From positions 434,001 to 498,000 of the forward strand of contig JAUIDI010000003.1 in NCBI GenBank assembly GCA_030428705.1: a stretch of DNA of 64,000 nt, read 5' to 3'. Below the pieces are notes generated by a model, which had not been told where the DNA came from, ran no database searches, and was given only the letters and a program-made list of their open reading frames with translations. Source of the DNA: Bacteroidia bacterium (GTDB taxonomy: Bacteria > Bacteroidota > Bacteroidia > Flavobacteriales > Flavobacteriaceae). A program made the position numbers and the translations under genes. Below, piece after piece: positions 37,368 to 45,401 of this stretch. The number at the start of each line of letters is the position of its first letter. The first letter of the stretch is position 1.

Positions 37368-38168
37368 TTATAATTGCCCTTCCCTAATTCTACTGATTTT
37401 TTCGAACGAGGCGACGATCCCCTGGATCAATGAAGAGCTGAGCCCTTGATGCTCCATTTCGTTCAAACCCTGGATCGTACAACCTTTCGGGGTGGTAACT
37501 TTGTCTATTTCCTCTTCGGGATGGTTTCCGGTTTCGATCAACAAACTAGCCGCACCGTTACAGGTATGCATAGCTAGCTCTTGGGCTTCGTTGGCATCAA
37601 AACCTAATTGGATCGCCCCTTGCGTGGTCGCTCGTATGAGGCGCATCCAGAAAGCGATTCCGCTTGCACAGATTACCGTGGCGGCCTGCATTTGTTGTTC
37701 CGGAATTTCCATAGAATGCCCCATACGATTGAAAATGGCCTTGGCCAAATTAATCTTGCTCTTTCCTTTTTCATTGCTACAAACACAGGTCATTGACTTG
37801 CCGACCGAAATCGCCGTATTGGGCATGCTTCTGATAATGTGATGTTTGGCCCCGATGATACTTTCGATCTTAGCGATACTAAAACCCGTTATCGTTGAGA
37901 TGATAACATGTTTGGTCTTCAAAAGGTCTTTGATGTCCACCAGAATCGCTTCGAGTTGGCTGGGTTGTACCGCGAATATCAAGATTGTCGACTTTTTTAC
38001 CGCTTCGCGGTTGTCCGACGTAATGATAACATTGCCATACTGTTCAAAATTGTACAGGTCGGCGGTATTTCTTTTGGTCAGATAGATGTAATTCGATCCC
38101 TTGGAATTTAAAATTCCCTTAGCAATCGATAATCCTAAATTTCCGGCACCTATGATGGCTATTTTCAT
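37368..38168 (-). CDS. proC: Pyrroline-5-carboxylate reductase
   Basis: Last proline step: reduces pyrroline-5-carboxylate to proline with NAD(P)H. It has 266 aa. The Rossmann start is MKIAIIGAGNLGLSIAKGIL. IFAVQPSQLEAIL (~69) and SMPNTAISVGKSMT (~114) are substrate-domain landmarks. The C-terminal dimer domain has CASGIAFWMRLIRATTQGAIQLGF and the signature VTTPKGCTIQGLNEME. The length is normal. It lies between argC and argD with gaps of 47 and about 5-29 nt, so proline and arginine genes are interleaved in one mRNA. Confidence 0.94.
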   Translation of the reverse strand: MKIAIIGAGNLGLSIAKGILNSKGSNYIYLTKRNTADLYNFEQYGNVIITSDNREAVKKSTILIFAVQPSQLEAILVDIKDLLKTKHVIISTITGFSIAKIESIIGAKHHIIRSMPNTAISVGKSMTCVCSNEKGKSKINLAKAIFNRMGHSMEIPEQQMQAATVICASGIAFWMRLIRATTQGAIQLGFDANEAQELAMHTCNGAASLLIETGNHPEEEIDKVTTPKGCTIQGLNEMEHQGLSSSLIQGIVASFEKISRIREGQL

Positions 38169-38215
38169 TTTTTCGTTGTTTGTTGACCGTTGTTGGTAAT
38201 TTATTGATATGCTCC

Positions 38216-39190
38216 TTAAAATACTCCAGCCTTTAATTGCAGTCCAGCGGTTTCGTTTATTCTGAACATCAAATTCATATTCTGAACGGCCTGCCCCGAT
38301 GCACCTTTCAATAAATTATCGGTGGCAGATGTAATCAGCATGATATTGTCGTGTTTGTGCAAATGGACATGGCATTGGTTCGTGTTCACGACCTGTTTTA
38401 AATTAATAGGTTCTTCCGCAACATTAGTGAACGGTGCATCGGCATAAAAGCTTTCGTACAGTTCAATGGCCTCCGCTTCGCTTCCAGTAAATTTCGTGTA
38501 CGCCGTTGCCAGAATGCCCCTTGTGAAATTTCCACGATTCGGAAGGAAGAATAATTCTCCCGAATCGTCTTGCAGCGATTTCAAACTTTCATTGATTTCC
38601 CCCAAATGCTGATGTGTAAATGGCTTGTACCAGCTCACATTATTGTTCCGCCAACTGAAATGGGAGGTCGCCGAAGGGCTTACTCCTGCACCTGTACTGC
38701 CGGTCACGGCATTGATGTGCACATCCTGCCCTAGTAATCCGGATTTCGCCAAGGGCAATAAGGCCAATTGAATCGTGGTCGCGAAACATCCGGGGTTGGC
38801 GATATAGTCCGCTTTTTCGATTTTCGATTTGTTCAATTCCGGTAGTCCGTAAACGAATTCTTTTCCTTCGAAGACCGAATCTTTCTTTAATCGGAAGTCG
38901 TTGCTGAGGTCAATGATCTTTGTATTATCCGAAAAATGGTTTTCCCTTAAAAATTTAGAGGAATTACCGTGGCCTAGACAAAGAAAGACCAAATCGACAT
39001 TCGGATTTACCTGCTCGGTAAATTGCATTTCGGTCAATCCCAATAGATCGGGATGGGCCGAGGAAAGTTTTTTTCCCGCCCGGGTGGTACTGAACACAAA
39101 ATCGATTTCGACCTGCGGATGGTTTAAAAGAATTCGAATCAATTCGCCTCCAGTATATCCTGAACCTCCTATGATGCCTGCCTTAATCAT
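38216..39190 (-). CDS. argC: N-acetyl-gamma-glutamyl-phosphate reductase
   Basis: Third step of arginine synthesis: NADPH-dependent reduction of the acyl-glutamyl phosphate. It has 324 aa. The NADP loop is AGIIGGSGYTGGELIRILLNHP (~3-24). The catalytic Cys lies in DYIANPGCFATTIQLALLPL (~128-147, Cys about 135). The active-site His region is FTHQHLGEINESL. The C-terminal DNLLKGASGQAVQNMNLM is characteristic. It overlaps argG by 8 nt. Confidence 0.95.
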   Translation of the reverse strand: MIKAGIIGGSGYTGGELIRILLNHPQVEIDFVFSTTRAGKKLSSAHPDLLGLTEMQFTEQVNPNVDLVFLCLGHGNSSKFLRENHFSDNTKIIDLSNDFRLKKDSVFEGKEFVYGLPELNKSKIEKADYIANPGCFATTIQLALLPLAKSGLLGQDVHINAVTGSTGAGVSPSATSHFSWRNNNVSWYKPFTHQHLGEINESLKSLQDDSGELFFLPNRGNFTRGILATAYTKFTGSEAEAIELYESFYADAPFTNVAEEPINLKQVVNTNQCHVHLHKHDNIMLITSATDNLLKGASGQAVQNMNLMFRINETAGLQLKAGVF

Positions 39191-40373
39191 GGTTTTGATT
39201 TACATAGTTATAGATTTTCCCCGAGTTGGAAAGGATTTTTATAAAGCCTTTTGCGTCATCGGCGGTCCATCCTTTGTTCATTTCGCCATAACTGCCGAAG
39301 GAAGCATTCATCAGATCATGTTCCGAAGAGATTCCGTTTAATCTGAATTGGAACGGATACAATCCTACGAATACATCGCCGGAAACATTTTTTTGGGTGT
39401 CTGTCAAAAAGGCCTCGATATTGCGCATGACTTCATCGAGGTAATTGCCTTCGTGTAACAACATTCCGTAAAAATTGCCCAACTGCTCTTTTTGGTACTG
39501 TTGCCATTTGGTCAAGGTATGTTTTTCCAAAAGATGGTGGGCTTTTATGATGATAAGCGAGGCGGCGGCTTCAAAACCGACCCGGCCCTTGATGCCAATA
39601 ATGGTATCGCCAACATGAATATCTCGCCCAATAGCGTATTTCGATGCCATATCGTTCAGCTTTTCGATATTGGTCACCGGGGAACCTTTTGTTCCATTTA
39701 TAGCGATCAATTCCCCCTTGTCAAAAGTAAGTTTTACTTCCGATGGTTCTTTTTCCTGCAATTGACTGGGATAGGCGGAATCGGGCAACGGTTTTTCAGA
39801 GGTCAGGGTTTCTTCCCCACCGACCGAGGTACCCCAAAGTCCTTTATTGATTGAATATTTCGCTTTTTCCCAAGAATACTCGACCCCATTCTGTTTGAGG
39901 TATTCGATCTCGGCTTCCCGGGCCAATTTGTTATCGCGAATTGGGGTGATGATTTCTATTTCAGGCGCGATAATCTGAAAGATCATATCGAATCGTACTT
40001 GATCATTACCTGCCCCAGTACTTCCGTGGGCAATATATTCCGCGCCCAATTTTTTGGCATGGTTTACGATCTCAATGGCCTGCACAATCCGTTCGGCACT
40101 TACCGAAAGCGGATAGGTGTTGTTTTTTAGTACATTACCGAAAATGAGGTATTTAACGACCTTGTCGTAAAAGATTTGTACGGCATCAATCGAAGTGTAC
40201 GAACTCGCCCCCAATTTCAATGCTTTTTCTTCGATATCGGCGATTTCACCCTCTGTAAAACCACCGGTATTGACACTTACGGCGTGAACCTCGAAACCTT
40301 TTTCCTTTGATAGGTATTTGGCGCAGTATGAGGTGTCCAATCCACCGCTATATGCTAAAACTAATTTCTTCAT
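39183..40373 (-). CDS. argG: Argininosuccinate synthase
   Basis: ATP-dependent ligation of citrulline and aspartate. It has 396 aa. The N-type PP-loop is LVLAYSGGLDTSYCAKYL (residues 3-20). HGSTGAGNDQVRFD (~115-128) and YSWEKAKYSINKGLWG are family signatures. The order acyl-transferase, argG, argC means the late ATP-costly enzyme is among the first genes translated. Its start overlaps the GNAT gene stop by 4 nt. Confidence 0.95.
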   Translation of the reverse strand: MKKLVLAYSGGLDTSYCAKYLSKEKGFEVHAVSVNTGGFTEGEIADIEEKALKLGASSYTSIDAVQIFYDKVVKYLIFGNVLKNNTYPLSVSAERIVQAIEIVNHAKKLGAEYIAHGSTGAGNDQVRFDMIFQIIAPEIEIITPIRDNKLAREAEIEYLKQNGVEYSWEKAKYSINKGLWGTSVGGEETLTSEKPLPDSAYPSQLQEKEPSEVKLTFDKGELIAINGTKGSPVTNIEKLNDMASKYAIGRDIHVGDTIIGIKGRVGFEAAASLIIIKAHHLLEKHTLTKWQQYQKEQLGNFYGMLLHEGNYLDEVMRNIEAFLTDTQKNVSGDVFVGLYPFQFRLNGISSEHDLMNASFGSYGEMNKGWTADDAKGFIKILSNSGKIYNYVNQNHD

Positions 40374-40990
40374 TTGGTCTTTTTCTTTAGGAATATACTT
40401 TCCTTGATACTCTTTAATCGCTGAAACGTTTTACCGTTGGGTTTTTTTGCCTTTTGTGCTTTTCCTTTGTCGTTTGGATCGTATAGCATGCCCGTGCAGA
40501 GGCACATTTTCCGTTCCGTACGGGTCAAGACGTCAAAATTCTTGCAAGTCTGACAGCCTTTCCAGAACTCGGGATCATCGGTCAATTCTGAAAACGTTAC
40601 CGGTCTGTAACCCAGTTCATAATTGATCTTCATTACGGCAAGCCCTGTCGTAATCCCAAAAATCTTCGCATCAGGAAATTTACTCGTGGAAAGTTCGAAA
40701 ATCTTTTGCTTGATTTTTTTGGCCAGCCCTTGATTTCTATAATCGGGGTGGACGATCAAGCCTGAATTGGCCACATATTTTTCATGGCCCCAGACTTCGA
40801 TGTAGCAAAATCCCGCGAATTTGTCCCCATCCAGAGCGATCACGGCATTACCGTTCTGCAACTTTTTATGGATGTATTCAGGAGTTCGCTTGGCAATGCC
40901 CGTGCCCCGTACCTTGGCCGATTCGGCAATGGTATCGCAAATCTGTTGGGCGTATTTAAAATGTGATTCGTTAGCAATTACAATGTTCAT
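40370..40990 (-). CDS. GNAT acyltransferase, likely N-acylglutamate synthase of the arginine pathway
   Basis: Acyl-CoA transferase of 206 aa with the GNAT fold: SGLIVHPDYRNQGLAKKIKQKIF (~75-98) is motif A with the Q/RxxGxG/A acetyl-CoA loop. A Cys-rich tail (CQTCKNFDVLTRTERKMCLCTG, ~152-173) looks like a small metal site and is followed by a basic C-terminus. It is the first gene of the arginine/proline operon. Bacteroidota lack classical ArgA, and a GNAT protein at this place is the expected enzyme that acylates glutamate. Acetyl versus succinyl transfer is not decided by the sequence. It lies about 90 nt after the candidate leader peptide. Confidence 0.82.
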   Translation of the reverse strand: MNIVIANESHFKYAQQICDTIAESAKVRGTGIAKRTPEYIHKKLQNGNAVIALDGDKFAGFCYIEVWGHEKYVANSGLIVHPDYRNQGLAKKIKQKIFELSTSKFPDAKIFGITTGLAVMKINYELGYRPVTFSELTDDPEFWKGCQTCKNFDVLTRTERKMCLCTGMLYDPNDKGKAQKAKKPNGKTFQRLKSIKESIFLKKKTK

Positions 40991-41039
40991 TGCTACGTTT
41001 TTTTAGTTGAAAATTCTCAATATGGTCTGTCAAAATTGC

Positions 41040-41061
41040 GGAAATGGACTCACCTATTTCC
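41040..41061 (-). promoter_or_regulatory. RNA hairpin in the arginine operon leader (possible attenuator arm)
   Basis: On the transcript, GGAAAU-a-GG / CC-AUUUCC forms an 8-bp stem with one bulged A and a 5-nt loop. It is followed by GCAAUUUUG, a short U run, so it could be a weak terminator. A smaller competing stem CUAU/AUAG (41054-41065) shares its 5' arm. A second hairpin (41072-41087, CGC-CC / GG-u-GCG) covers the last Arg codon, the Pro codon and the stop of the leader frame. Folding and mechanism are inference. Confidence 0.45.
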
Positions 41062-41078
41062 ATAGAAGAAGCGCACCC

Positions 41079-41147
41079 TTACGGGCGGCGACGGCGTGGG
41101 AAGAACGGACGTACGTTAAAAACGAATATGTAATCTTGTCCTTGCAT
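41079..41147 (-). CDS. Candidate arginine leader peptide (22 aa)
   Basis: A 22-codon frame that starts MQGQDYIFVF and ends PFFPRRRRP followed by TAA. It has five Arg codons, four of them consecutive (CGC CGT CGC CGC, 41085-41096), just before the stop. It lies 89 nt upstream of the GNAT start, the first gene of the arginine/proline operon, and its ATG is 7 nt after an exact -7 promoter element, so the mRNA would be leaderless or nearly so. The GC-rich Arg run stands out in an AT-rich gap. This is the layout of ribosome-mediated attenuation, in which stalling on scarce Arg-tRNA changes downstream RNA folding. An in-frame ATG at 41183 would lengthen the peptide by 12 residues but lies upstream of the promoter element. 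The function is inferred, not shown. Confidence 0.72.
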   Translation of the reverse strand: MQGQDYIFVFNVRPFFPRRRRP

Positions 41148-41154
41148 TGAAAAC

Positions 41155-41184
41155 CAAATGTACAAATTAAATTTTATCGACATA
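41155..41184 (-). promoter_or_regulatory. Promoter of the arginine/proline operon
   Basis: On the minus strand TACATTTG (41155-41162) matches TAnnTTTG exactly. TATG lies 18 nt upstream (41181-41184), a 3 of 4 match to the -33 TTTG. Transcription is predicted to start at about 41148, directly at the leader-peptide ATG. Confidence 0.6.
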
Positions 41185-41193
41185 GTTCAGGAC

Positions 41194-42573
41194 TCAATTT
41201 TTTCGAAAAAATGGTTTTTGTTTGTATAACTTGAATATTTCGTAGCATAAAAATGTGATTACCGAAATATATTCAACGGCCAATAGCCAGAGGTTTTCCT
41301 TAAAATCGGTTTGGGAGTATGCGTAATAACTAAAGATAATTGCCGCCGACCAAATAATGGGAAATCGAAATTCGGTAAAAATGCATAGAGGTAAAAGAAA
41401 AATGACATACCAGGGATGTACCGTGGTGCTCATTAAATAATATAGGGTCAAAACCCAAAGCATGGCCGCAAACAATGTTTTCAGGTTTTTATCGACCTTA
41501 AAGAAGGTGAACAACAACACCGTTATTATGGTGATATATGGGGTGACATTTCCATAACTTTTGATGAACTCCCATGGTTTTTGGTCATAGCCAATGGCAA
41601 TCTTCTTAATGATATTGTAAAGGCTGGCATTGAACTCAAAATTGGAGAACCATAGCCCCACCGTCTGCGAATAATTGTCGATGAATTCGGAGGCATAAAA
41701 CGGCAACAGCAATACAAGGGAAACCGTACCGACCACTAAATAGAACAGCACACTTTTTTTAAATCCGAGATATTTCAGGAAAAGTGGAAGAAATAACAAG
41801 GGCACCAATTTTATTGAAATGGCCATGGCATAGGGAATTCCGGCCAATGCCCATTTTTTTATCGAGAACAGGTAGAGGGCCCATATAAAAAAGAAAAGCA
41901 TGACGCCCTCGAAATGAAGGTTTCCGGTCAACTCGATAATCACCAAGGGATTTAAAAAGTACCAAAAGATTAAATGGGGAGATTGGTTGAGGTTTCGTAA
42001 TAATTTTCTTCCGAAATAGAAAATACCGATATCGGCCAGTATTGTAAAAAATCGCATGACAAGAACGGAGCCCATAATCGATTTTCCACCTAAAAAGGCG
42101 GCCGCCGCAAATATAATTTGGTTCAAAGGAGGGTAATTGCTGAAATGACGGGCACTCAGTTCGCCCATGCCGTTATAAAGTTCCCGGGCATTGGCGATGA
42201 CCAAATCTTTTTGTTCGATCAAGGTGTCGGGTACCGCCAAGTACGGGTTCATAAAATTCTGTACCAGTTCGCCGTCCCAAATAAAACGATAGAAATCTTG
42301 CGAGAGATTCGGTTCCGCCATTAGGAATACCAACCGAAACAATACCCCTGCCACAAGTAGGAATTTAAAATTCCACTTTTCGAATTGAACCAATTTGAAG
42401 CAGAGAAAAAACAAGGCGGCAAATAAGGCCAATAACTTGACAAAGTCGGTACGTTCGAGATGATAGGCGAAAGTATAGTAGAAGCCCAGACAGATAAACG
42501 CGAGCACCAATGAAACCTTATGAAGTTTTAGGTATGTGGTAAATCGGTCGGACATCGGTTGGTTTGTTAGCAA
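41194..42573 (-). CDS. Polytopic glycosyltransferase, polyprenol-phosphate-mannose-dependent type
   Basis: Integral membrane protein of 459 aa with about 10-12 hydrophobic helices. The first luminal/periplasmic loop has LSQDFYRFIWDGELVQNFMNPYL (~97-119), the acidic DxxRxxWDG pattern of GT-C-fold mannosyltransferases. NYPPLNQIIFA (~147) follows. Members of this type move a sugar from a polyprenyl-phosphate donor onto an envelope glycan or protein. It ends an operon with two GT2 genes, one of which resembles dolichyl-phosphate-mannose synthase and could make the donor. Start alternatives are the ATG at 42573 or at 42555. Its terminal reaction is unknown. Confidence 0.78.
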   Translation of the reverse strand: MLTNQPMSDRFTTYLKLHKVSLVLAFICLGFYYTFAYHLERTDFVKLLALFAALFFLCFKLVQFEKWNFKFLLVAGVLFRLVFLMAEPNLSQDFYRFIWDGELVQNFMNPYLAVPDTLIEQKDLVIANARELYNGMGELSARHFSNYPPLNQIIFAAAAFLGGKSIMGSVLVMRFFTILADIGIFYFGRKLLRNLNQSPHLIFWYFLNPLVIIELTGNLHFEGVMLFFFIWALYLFSIKKWALAGIPYAMAISIKLVPLLFLPLFLKYLGFKKSVLFYLVVGTVSLVLLLPFYASEFIDNYSQTVGLWFSNFEFNASLYNIIKKIAIGYDQKPWEFIKSYGNVTPYITIITVLLFTFFKVDKNLKTLFAAMLWVLTLYYLMSTTVHPWYVIFLLPLCIFTEFRFPIIWSAAIIFSYYAYSQTDFKENLWLLAVEYISVITFLCYEIFKLYKQKPFFRKN

Positions 42574-42641
42574 CCGAAAAAATAAGAAATTAAAATGGAT
42601 TTATTTGCTTATCAAAAAAGCGACAAGAATATAAAAAGCTT

Positions 42642-44126
42642 CTAGGCCCTCGCCGTCAACGACTTGGTAAATACAAAACCAAAACCGAGAAACAACATCA
42701 TGTGGAACGGAAAGAGTCCGAAATCATCCAAAGGTATCGCACTGTACATTCCGAAAAGGAAATAGACCATTAGGCCGAACTCAAGAATCATGTTCGGCGA
42801 TAGTTTTTTAGCGAGGTATTTATTGCCTTTCCAGCTTTCGGTTATGCTATTGATATTGAATTTCGGTGTTCGCACAAACTCGCTTCGCTTGCCCATATGG
42901 CCTTCTAAAACGGCAATCGAGTTATGCAACGAAAACCCTAGGGCTACGGCGAAAAAGGTAAAAAAGAGCTTTATATAATCGACAAAGTTGTCAAAACTAC
43001 TGCCCTGAATACTTTTATAGGTAAACCAATAGCAAACGAAAAGTATGATGGTACTGATGATAAAAAAGTTAAGTGCATTGAAAAGTCCATCGAACTGTGG
43101 GTACGTGTTTTTAATGTACATGGCCGGGATGCTCAAAACGGCTACCAAGAAAACGCATAAAAACATGGAACTGTTCAACAGGTGCATTACGCCATGGAAC
43201 TTGGTCTTGAACGAGATATTCTTGGCACTGATTACGCTCCAAACCGATTTTCTAAAGTTTTCGGCGCCGCCTTTGTTCCATCTAAATTGTTGGGACCGTG
43301 CGGCACTGATTACGACGGGAAGTTCCGCAGGGGTCTCGACGTCTTCCAAATACTTGAACTTCCAATTTTTCAATTGGGCGCGGTAACTCAGGTCAAGATC
43401 CTCCGTCAAGGTGTCGCCCTCCCAGTTTCCCGCATCGAGAATACATTGCTTCCTCCAAATACCGGCCGTACCGTTAAAATTGATGAAGTGGCCTTTTGAA
43501 TTTCTTCCGACCTGTTCGAGGGTAAAATGGGCATCAAGGGCAAAGGCTTGAATGCGTGTCAACACAGAATAATCCCTATTAATATGGCCCCAACGGGTCT
43601 GTACCACACCGATTTCCTCGTCCTTGAAATAAATGACCGTCTTTTTCAACCAATCGCTGTCGGGCAAGAAATCGGCATCGAAGATGGCGATGAACTCACC
43701 TTTGGCAATTTTAAGACCTTCTTTCAGGGCACCGGCCTTAAAACCTTGTCTGTTTTCTCGACGAATGTGAACGATGTCAAGGCCTGTTTCCTGTAATTCT
43801 TTGATTCTTTCGGCGGTCTTGACAACGGAATCATCGGTAGAATCGTCCAAAACCTGAATTTCAAGCTTGCTTTTGGGGTATTCGATTTTCGCAATATTGT
43901 CCAACAGGCGTTCCATTACATATTCCTCATTGTAAACGGGAAGCTGGATCGTAACATAGGGAATCTCCCTTGGGTCCAAAAGATTGAATTTTGGCGCATT
44001 TTGGTTTCTTCTCTTATAACTGAGATAATTGACCAGAAGGTTCAATTGGGCAAGGCTATACAGAAAGATCAGTAAGAGCGAAATGCCGTAGATTGCGAGG
44101 ATGATGTATATAATAGTTAGTCCCAT
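42642..44126 (-). CDS. Processive-type GT2 glycosyltransferase (cellulose synthase-like)
   Basis: Membrane glycosyltransferase of 494 aa. One N-terminal helix (residues 3-28) is followed by a cytosolic GT-A domain with all four catalytic marks: the first Asp in VLDDSTDD (~94), FDADFLPDSDWL (~150), TEDLDLSYRAQLKNWKF (~242) and QQFRWNKG (QxxRW, ~279). Four or more C-terminal helices close the protein. The pattern is that of cellulose synthase/hyaluronan synthase relatives; Bacteroidota members are common and mostly uncharacterised. It lies 1 nt after a DPM1-like gene. The donor and polymer are unknown. Confidence 0.87.
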   Translation of the reverse strand: MGLTIIYIILAIYGISLLLIFLYSLAQLNLLVNYLSYKRRNQNAPKFNLLDPREIPYVTIQLPVYNEEYVMERLLDNIAKIEYPKSKLEIQVLDDSTDDSVVKTAERIKELQETGLDIVHIRRENRQGFKAGALKEGLKIAKGEFIAIFDADFLPDSDWLKKTVIYFKDEEIGVVQTRWGHINRDYSVLTRIQAFALDAHFTLEQVGRNSKGHFINFNGTAGIWRKQCILDAGNWEGDTLTEDLDLSYRAQLKNWKFKYLEDVETPAELPVVISAARSQQFRWNKGGAENFRKSVWSVISAKNISFKTKFHGVMHLLNSSMFLCVFLVAVLSIPAMYIKNTYPQFDGLFNALNFFIISTIILFVCYWFTYKSIQGSSFDNFVDYIKLFFTFFAVALGFSLHNSIAVLEGHMGKRSEFVRTPKFNINSITESWKGNKYLAKKLSPNMILEFGLMVYFLFGMYSAIPLDDFGLFPFHMMLFLGFGFVFTKSLTARA

Positions 44127-44127
44127 T

Positions 44128-44838
44128 TTACTTTAAGCTATATTTAAATATCCACCCTAAGATTTTTATGCCAGCAAATATACTACCTTTTACAGTACCC
44201 GACACTTTTGAAACCCCGATTCTTTTCTTGTAACGCACTGGCACTTCGGTATATGCCAGTTTCTTTTTTAGCGCCTTTAACTGCATTTCCACTGTCCAGC
44301 CATAGGTCTTGTCCTCCATTTCAAGTGTTAATAACTTGTCATATCTTATGGCTCTAAACGGCCCGAGGTCGGTAAATGTTGCCCCAAAAAATAGCTTCAT
44401 CAAAAATGTGGCCAACCAATTACCGAAAACCTGTTGGGGGGTCATGCTTCCTTCTTCTCTTAGTCGCTTGACCCGTGCCCCTATTACAAGGTCGATATCA
44501 TCTTCCAAGATCGGTTTCACGATTTTGGTCAATTCTTCGGGATAATCGCTATAGTCTCCGTCGATAAATACGATAATATGTGGTAGTTTGGACTGTTTCC
44601 CGACATAATTCATTCCACAAAGGCATGCGTAGCCATATCCTTTTCGATTTTCAGTCAGCACTGTAGCCCCAGCGTTTCGGGCATTCTGAACGGTTTCGTC
44701 CGAAGAATTGTTGTTCACTACGATTATTTCGGAAACGATATCCGGAATTTCTTGAATGACATTGGCGATCGAATCGGCTTCATTGAATGCTGGTATGATG
44801 ACCTTGATGTCTGGAGAAAGTTCGAATGCTGCAGTCAT
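44128..44838 (-). CDS. GT2 glycosyltransferase, dolichyl-phosphate-mannose synthase-like
   Basis: Family 2 glycosyltransferase of 236 aa. The nucleotide-sugar fold starts at DIKVIIPAFNEADSIANVI (~10-28), IIVVNNNSSDETVQNA follows at ~38, the metal motif is IVFIDGDYSDYPEEL (~89-103), and VIGARVKRLREEGSMTPQQVFGNWLATFL (~117) is the DPM1-like acceptor segment. It lacks large membrane domains; the C-terminus has a short hydrophobic stretch. It probably charges a polyprenyl phosphate with a hexose for the polytopic enzyme at the end of the same operon; this is inference from context. Its ATG overlaps the MORN gene stop (TAATG). Confidence 0.87.
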   Translation of the reverse strand: MTAAFELSPDIKVIIPAFNEADSIANVIQEIPDIVSEIIVVNNNSSDETVQNARNAGATVLTENRKGYGYACLCGMNYVGKQSKLPHIIVFIDGDYSDYPEELTKIVKPILEDDIDLVIGARVKRLREEGSMTPQQVFGNWLATFLMKLFFGATFTDLGPFRAIRYDKLLTLEMEDKTYGWTVEMQLKALKKKLAYTEVPVRYKKRIGVSKVSGTVKGSIFAGIKILGWIFKYSLK

Positions 44839-45323
44839 TATTTCAAGTCGGAAAGCGTGTTTTCTTTTCTAAAACTTTGAAAATCATACCAATCCTTAAG
44901 TTTTTGACCATTTTGATATTTGGAGGCAGAAGTAATGTCACCTTGATCATATTGTATGCAATAGCCATTTTTTTGACCGTTGGAAAGTTGGCACTTGTAA
45001 TCCAATCTTCCGAATTGGTCATAAAACAGCCACCAATCGGTCTTTTGGCCGTTTTTATAATGTCCCTCTTTGCTGCGAACGCCGTTTTCAGTAAAAAAAT
45101 ACCAATATTTTTCCCTCAGATCTTTGCGATAATGCCCCTGTTCGGCCAATTCTCCATTTTCATGGTAGAATTTCCAGTACCCCGTTTTTGTGCCATTTTT
45201 GACCCAACCTTCGGCCTTTGGGATACCGGTCTGGTAATACTCTTTATAATAGTGACTGTTTTCTTTGGAAGGATTTCCAAAGAAAAGGAACAGCGTTGTC
45301 GTAATAAAGATTTTAAGAAGCAT
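44838..45323 (-). CDS. Secreted MORN-repeat protein (YwqK-like)
   Basis: A 161-aa protein with an N-terminal signal/hydrophobic stretch (LLKIFITTTLFLFFGNPS). The body is a series of MORN-type repeats, each about 22 residues: YYQTGIPKAEGWVKNGTKTGYWKFYHENG, LAEQGHYRKDLREKYWYFFTENG, VRSKEGHYKNGQKTDWWLFYDQFG, and LDYKCQLSNGQKNGYCIQYDQG. Databases often label such proteins 'YwqK antitoxin', but no toxin gene is adjacent. It is first in the glycosyltransferase operon and may act in the envelope. No precise role can be assigned. Confidence 0.78.
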   Translation of the reverse strand: MLLKIFITTTLFLFFGNPSKENSHYYKEYYQTGIPKAEGWVKNGTKTGYWKFYHENGELAEQGHYRKDLREKYWYFFTENGVRSKEGHYKNGQKTDWWLFYDQFGRLDYKCQLSNGQKNGYCIQYDQGDITSASKYQNGQKLKDWYDFQSFRKENTLSDLK

Positions 45324-45401
45324 CGATTTTCGAATTAATGGTCAATTGGTCGAAAGAATCGGTCGTAACTAACTTACTGATTTTTTATTCGATTTTAAAG
45401 C

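Noticed and set aside
44838-45323. MORN protein as antitoxin of a toxin-antitoxin pair
   Set aside because: It has an export signal and no toxin gene beside it; the label in databases rests only on MORN similarity.
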